Shown here: piece after piece, positions 6,838 to 9,033 of the stretch
Numbering within the stretch: position 1 is the first letter of the stretch
How the letters are laid out: each line of letters starts with the position of its first letter
Assembly: GCA_004557545.1 (NCBI GenBank)
Contig: SFGV01000073.1
Location: 1 to 9,033, forward strand
Reading direction: 5' to 3'
DNA length: 9,033 nucleotides
Origin: Succinatimonas hippei
GTDB taxonomy: Bacteria; Pseudomonadota; Gammaproteobacteria; Enterobacterales; Succinivibrionaceae
The notes under the pieces: model-generated
What the model was told of the DNA's origin: nothing
Database searches by the model: none
Seen by the model: the letters and a program-made list of their open reading frames with translations, nothing else
Made by a program: the position numbers and the translations under genes

Positions 6838-7671
6838 TTAATACATTTTGCGATTAGGAATAACCGGGCAGTAGTCTTCATCAAGACTTTGATCCATCTC
6901 AAGTGAAGGCATGTATTCTATAGGTCTTCCAACAGGTCGCGCTGGCACGCCTGCTACCGTAGTGTGAGGAGGCACGTTGTCCAAAACCACAGATCCTGCC
7001 CCAACCTTTGCGCCTTCTCCAATATGAATATTTCCTAAAATTTTGGCGCCTGCTCCAATCATTACTCCGCGACCTACCTTTGGGTGGCGGTCTCCTGAGA
7101 CTTTCCCTGTGCCACCTAACGTGACACCATGAAGCATTGATACCATATCGCCAACAACTGCCGTTTCGCCTATGACAATGCCTAAAGCGTGATCCAGCAT
7201 GATCCCGCGCCCAATCTTGGCCGCAGGATGGATATCAACTCCGAAAGTGTCAGAAATCGCGCACTGCAGATATCTTGCCAGAGGCTTGCGCCCCTGATTC
7301 CAAAGCCAGTGCGCCACGCGCCAGATTTCAAGTACTCGAGGTCCTTTAAGAAAAAGAAACGGAACAACCACCGAATCCGCGGATGCCGGATCACGGGCTA
7401 TGACCGCACGCATATCATCGGCGGCGGCATCAAGCAGATCTGGACAGTTTTGATAAGCATCCATACACATGGCGTAAAGTTCAGCTCTGCCAACAATGCC
7501 ATTTGCCAGAGAATACGAGCTCACGCGCGCCAAAGCCTGATCAAAGCCGGTACTGCTTAATACGGCTTTCTCAAGTGTCAGTCTCAGCACCGGCTCATTG
7601 GCCGCTATCTGTGATGCTTCCTGACGCAAATCCTTCCAGTACACATCTGAAGAAAGGATCTTCTCATTCAT
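6838..7671 (-). CDS. cysE: serine O-acetyltransferase
   Basis: Makes O-acetylserine from serine and acetyl-CoA, the first committed step of cysteine synthesis. The 277-residue protein has the all-helical N-terminal domain of the long CysE type (about 1-140), followed by a left-handed beta-helix of hexapeptide repeats (about 145-245). Catalytic residues are in place: Asp146 (DIHPAAKIG), His161 (LDHALG) and His196 (SGDRHPK). GGTGK and GVMIGAGAKILGNI are near-identical to E. coli. The reading frame is open upstream to an ATG at 7809, but that would add 46 residues overlapping fieF. The ATG at 7671 gives an N-terminus aligned with E. coli CysE, 4 nt after the fieF stop, so I choose it. The Shine-Dalgarno is weak (AAGG, 12 nt away), which suggests coupling to fieF. 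The protein ends NRKMY, not the Ile-ended tail that normally docks into CysK. Confidence 0.96.
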   Translation of the reverse strand: MNEKILSSDVYWKDLRQEASQIAANEPVLRLTLEKAVLSSTGFDQALARVSSYSLANGIVGRAELYAMCMDAYQNCPDLLDAAADDMRAVIARDPASADSVVVPFLFLKGPRVLEIWRVAHWLWNQGRKPLARYLQCAISDTFGVDIHPAAKIGRGIMLDHALGIVIGETAVVGDMVSMLHGVTLGGTGKVSGDRHPKVGRGVMIGAGAKILGNIHIGEGAKVGAGSVVLDNVPPHTTVAGVPARPVGRPIEYMPSLEMDQSLDEDYCPVIPNRKMY

Positions 7672-7675
7672 AAAT

Positions 7676-8656
7676 TCATATAACCTTGGTTTCGGCGTCC
7701 TTCTCACCTGCTTCCAGATCCTCAACGTAAATCTTCGCGTCGGCTGCCGTCTCAGGCAGATCAGGCTCCATATGCAATGATATGTCAGCCTCGCGGAATC
7801 CGCTGTCACGTACTTTTTTCTCAGCGGCGCTCGCGATCGCGTGGGCTTCCTGCAAGGATAGCAGGGGATCTAAAACCAGATGGCATTGTATGAAATACTG
7901 CGGTCCGGCTTTACGGGTTTTGAGATCGTGAATTGATTTTACCCCAGGGGTAGTAAGAAGGGACTTCATGATTATCTGGTTCTCATGTACCTCAAGAGTT
8001 TTGTCAACCAGCGTATTGGCTGCGTCATACCCAATCTTCCACGCTCCGCGCAAAATAAGCAGACCTATTAAGGAGGCAAACAGGCCATCGGCCCACAGAT
8101 ACCCGTAGAAACTCAGCCAAAGCGCTACTACCACTCCAAAATTAAGTCCCACGTCAGACAAATAGTGAAAACGATCCGCATACACAAGCTCACTACGTGT
8201 CCTGCTGTAAACAAATCCCTGAAACGCCACGAGAATAAGGGTTATTGCAATAGTTACACCGCTTATACCAATTGCGATCAGCGTGTTTTCAACTTCCTGC
8301 GGATGGCGAAATTTATCAATTCCGTGGATGATGAGAAGCACCGCGGAACCTCCGATGAACGCAGCTTGGGCGAGTGAGGCCAGAGCCTGAGCCTTAAAGT
8401 GACCATAGCGATGCTCGCGATCCGCCGGTGTGAGCGAATAGCGGAGAGTTATAAGGTTTATGAGAGAGGCAAACGAATCGAACATCGAATCGGTAAAAGA
8501 GGCGAAAATGCTTGATGATCCGCTAAAGAGCCATACGGCGAACTTTATAAAGACAAAAGCGACACCTGTAGCTACAGAGGCTAAACCCGCAAAGGTCACC
8601 AGTTTCCGATAGACGAGAAGATCTCCAGCTGACTTATCCACGTTTGCACTTACCAT
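7676..8656 (-). CDS. fieF: cation diffusion facilitator, FieF/YiiP-like metal/proton antiporter
   Basis: Inner-membrane homodimeric exporter of divalent metals (Zn, Cd, perhaps Fe) driven by protons. Six membrane segments are visible at about 19-44, 46-70, 92-112, 123-148, 168-186 and 189-206. The transport site has the DD-HD set of YiiP: Asp56 and Asp60 (TDSMFD) and His164 and Asp168 (FHYLSD). The loop site is kept as Asp79, His82 and His86 (PADREHRYGH). The cytoplasmic domain keeps His243, His259 and His295 of the dimer-interface metal cluster, with Glu297 where YiiP has Asp285. The protein is 326 residues against about 300 for E. coli FieF. The extra residues form an acidic tail after about 300, plus a longer N-terminus. 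The start at 8656 is the only in-frame ATG available, since a stop lies 18 nt upstream. A better Shine-Dalgarno serves a mini-ORF just before it. cysE follows 4 nt after the stop. Substrate choice is inferred from the residues only. Confidence 0.92.
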   Translation of the reverse strand: MVSANVDKSAGDLLVYRKLVTFAGLASVATGVAFVFIKFAVWLFSGSSSIFASFTDSMFDSFASLINLITLRYSLTPADREHRYGHFKAQALASLAQAAFIGGSAVLLIIHGIDKFRHPQEVENTLIAIGISGVTIAITLILVAFQGFVYSRTRSELVYADRFHYLSDVGLNFGVVVALWLSFYGYLWADGLFASLIGLLILRGAWKIGYDAANTLVDKTLEVHENQIIMKSLLTTPGVKSIHDLKTRKAGPQYFIQCHLVLDPLLSLQEAHAIASAAEKKVRDSGFREADISLHMEPDLPETAADAKIYVEDLEAGEKDAETKVI

Positions 8657-8667
8657 AATTTTTCCAT
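8650..8667 (-). other. five-codon leader ORF overlapping the fieF start
   Basis: Reading the minus strand, AGGTGG (8675-8680) is followed after 7 nt by ATG (8665-8667), then GAA AAA TTA TGG TAA, encoding MEKLW. This stop lies inside the first codons of fieF, whose ATG (8654-8656) is in a different frame. The Shine-Dalgarno is well placed for this mini-ORF but 18 nt from the fieF ATG, which itself has only a weak GGA at 8663-8665. The arrangement would allow translation of fieF by coupling or re-initiation. The sequence pattern is certain. Translation is not shown. Confidence 0.4.
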
Positions 8668-8676
8668 TTAATTACC

Positions 8677-8708
8677 ACCTGTTCATGACAGGTAGAACAG
8701 AGCCTACC
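8677..8708 (-). promoter_or_regulatory. fieF leader inverted repeats overlapping the Shine-Dalgarno
   Basis: ACCTGT (8677-8682) and ACAGGT (8688-8693) form a perfect 6-bp stem with a 5-nt loop. In the fieF transcript the 3' arm contains the first four bases of the AGGTGG ribosome site, so folding would hide part of it. A second, mutually exclusive pairing is GGTAG (8691-8695) with CTACC (8704-8708), which would release that arm. The same palindrome could instead be a DNA operator for a metal sensor. I found no convincing -10/-35 pair for fieF, so whether this segment is transcribed is uncertain. Confidence 0.4.
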
Positions 8709-8760
8709 ACGCATAGGTCAAGTTGGCGTCAGCTAAGATTGTTAATATTTATCAGTTAGT

Positions 8761-8776
8761 TGGTTATGCCTAACCA
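8761..8776. repeat. palindrome TGGTTA-4-TAACCA in divergent intergenic region
   Basis: A perfect 6-bp inverted repeat with a TGCC spacer lies roughly midway between the divergent genes. A looser inverted pair flanks it almost symmetrically: TTGGCGTCAGCT (8723-8734) and AGCCGACGCAAA (8799-8810), complementary at 10 of 12 positions. CAGTTA is also repeated directly at 8753-8758 and 8775-8780. It resembles an operator more than a terminator because no T-run follows on either strand. No regulator is assigned. Confidence 0.45.
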
Positions 8777-8820
8777 GTTATACGAAAAATTAAAACACAG
8801 CCGACGCAAATGGCTGAAGA

Positions 8821-8862
8821 GCATAATGACAACTGTCTAATATTATGCGCAATATTACGCGC
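8821..8862. repeat. 12-bp tandem repeat and overlapping inverted repeat
   Basis: AATATTATGCGC (8839-8850) is followed immediately by AATATTACGCGC (8851-8862), matching at 11 of 12 bases. GCATAAT (8821-8827) is the exact reverse complement of ATTATGC (8842-8848), and the small palindrome GACA-AC-TGTC (8828-8837) lies between them. The segment is about 50-90 nt upstream of the -10 of the last gene, a common location for activator or repressor sites. No function can be assigned from sequence. Confidence 0.5.
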
Positions 8863-8880
8863 ACAACGTCAAAATACGCA

Positions 8881-8911
8881 TGAATCGCACTTTTCGCCTG
8901 TGTGCGAATCA
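8881..8911. promoter_or_regulatory. 31-bp imperfect dyad, likely operator
   Basis: TGAATCGCAC (8881-8890) and GTGCGAATCA (8902-8911) are reverse complements at 9 of 10 positions, separated by 11 nt. The dyad covers the -35 region and ends one base before the TATAAT at 8913. A repressor bound here would block RNA polymerase at the + strand promoter. The arm centres are 21 bp apart, about two helical turns, as for dimeric helix-turn-helix regulators. The regulator is unknown. Confidence 0.5.
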
Positions 8912-8918
8912 CTATAAT
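8891..8918 (+). promoter_or_regulatory. promoter of the truncated last gene
   Basis: A perfect TATAAT at 8913-8918 has a weak -35-like TTTTCG at 8891-8896, 16 nt upstream. Transcription would begin near 8925, giving a leader of about 25 nt that includes the ribosome site AGGAAG (8940-8945). The -10 is convincing. The poor -35 and the overlapping dyad suggest regulated expression. Confidence 0.55.
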
Positions 8919-8950
8919 GAAAATAATACAAGAATAATCAGGAAGAGAGA

Positions 8951-9033
8951 ATGCCGCTTATTGCCCAGAAGATCCTGAGACTGCTGTTTTACTGGCCTTT
9001 CAGACTTACTACAAACTGTTCACCTGTGCCTTA
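8951..9033 (+). CDS. start of an unidentified gene, cut by the window end (PlsB possible)
   Basis: An ATG follows AGGAAG by 5 nt and opens a frame with no stop through the window end (27 complete codons). The peptide begins MPLIAQKILRLLFYWPF, a basic and hydrophobic N-terminus that might be a membrane-associating helix, then RLTTNCSPVP. The pattern of a hydrophobic LL-P-L stretch followed by a Ser-Pro segment weakly recalls the N-terminus of glycerol-3-phosphate acyltransferase PlsB, but this is too short to identify. The strong -10 and ribosome site make it very likely to be a real gene. The product call is a guess. Confidence 0.6.
   Translation, partial: MPLIAQKILRLLFYWPFRLTTNCSPVP

Noticed and set aside
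7672..7809. 46-residue N-terminal extension of cysE from the ATG at 7809
   Set aside because: It lies wholly inside or against fieF in another frame, resembles no CysE N-terminus, and the ATG at 7671 aligns with the known start.
8693..8721. TTGACC (minus strand, 8716-8721) as the -35 of a fieF promoter
   Set aside because: The hexamers 17 or 18 nt downstream (GTTCTA, TTCTAC) are poor -10 elements, so no promoter is called.

Overview
The window looks like chromosomal housekeeping DNA from a gammaproteobacterium. The gene order argS, ftsN-type SPOR protein, hslV, hslU matches the arrangement known from Pseudomonas-like genomes. A ZapB-like coiled-coil protein after hslU recalls the Escherichia coli order ftsN-hslV-hslU-menA-rraA-zapB with menA and rraA missing. 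CysE and FieF also read as gammaproteobacterial types. I cannot place the organism more narrowly. There are no rRNA or tRNA genes, insertion sequences, CRISPR arrays or phage genes.

Layout. Positions 80-4853 on the + strand form one tight block: argS (arginyl-tRNA synthetase), an FtsN-like cell-division protein, hslV and hslU (the HslUV/ClpYQ protease) and a zapB-like gene. Gaps are 3 nt and 21 nt, then two successive TGATG stop/start overlaps. The block ends at a strong stem-loop (4859-4889) shared with a convergent block on the - strand. Read in its own direction, that block runs fieF-like cation efflux gene (8656-7676), cysE serine acetyltransferase (7671-6838), then a fused fructose-type PTS enzyme IIABC (6781-4919). 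Only 4 nt separate fieF and cysE. The PTS gene has a clear Shine-Dalgarno sequence and a possible promoter of its own. A 283-nt divergent intergenic region (8668-8950) separates fieF from a + strand gene cut by the window end. That region is rich in inverted and direct repeats.

How the genes work together. The + block combines translation (argS), septation (FtsN, ZapB) and regulated proteolysis (HslUV). The - block combines metal export (FieF-like), the first step of cysteine synthesis (CysE) and sugar uptake (PTS). The fieF-cysE coupling may link metal stress with thiol supply, but that is inference.

I found no clearly new multi-gene system. The points most worth a second look are: the ArgS HIGH motif reading AVHH; the fieF 5' leader with a hairpin and a five-codon ORF overlapping the fieF start; the 31-bp dyad abutting the promoter of the last gene; the CysE C-terminus ending in Tyr instead of the usual Ile; the four-cysteine cluster in the PTS IIC domain; and an FtsN without a recognisable E-domain peptide.
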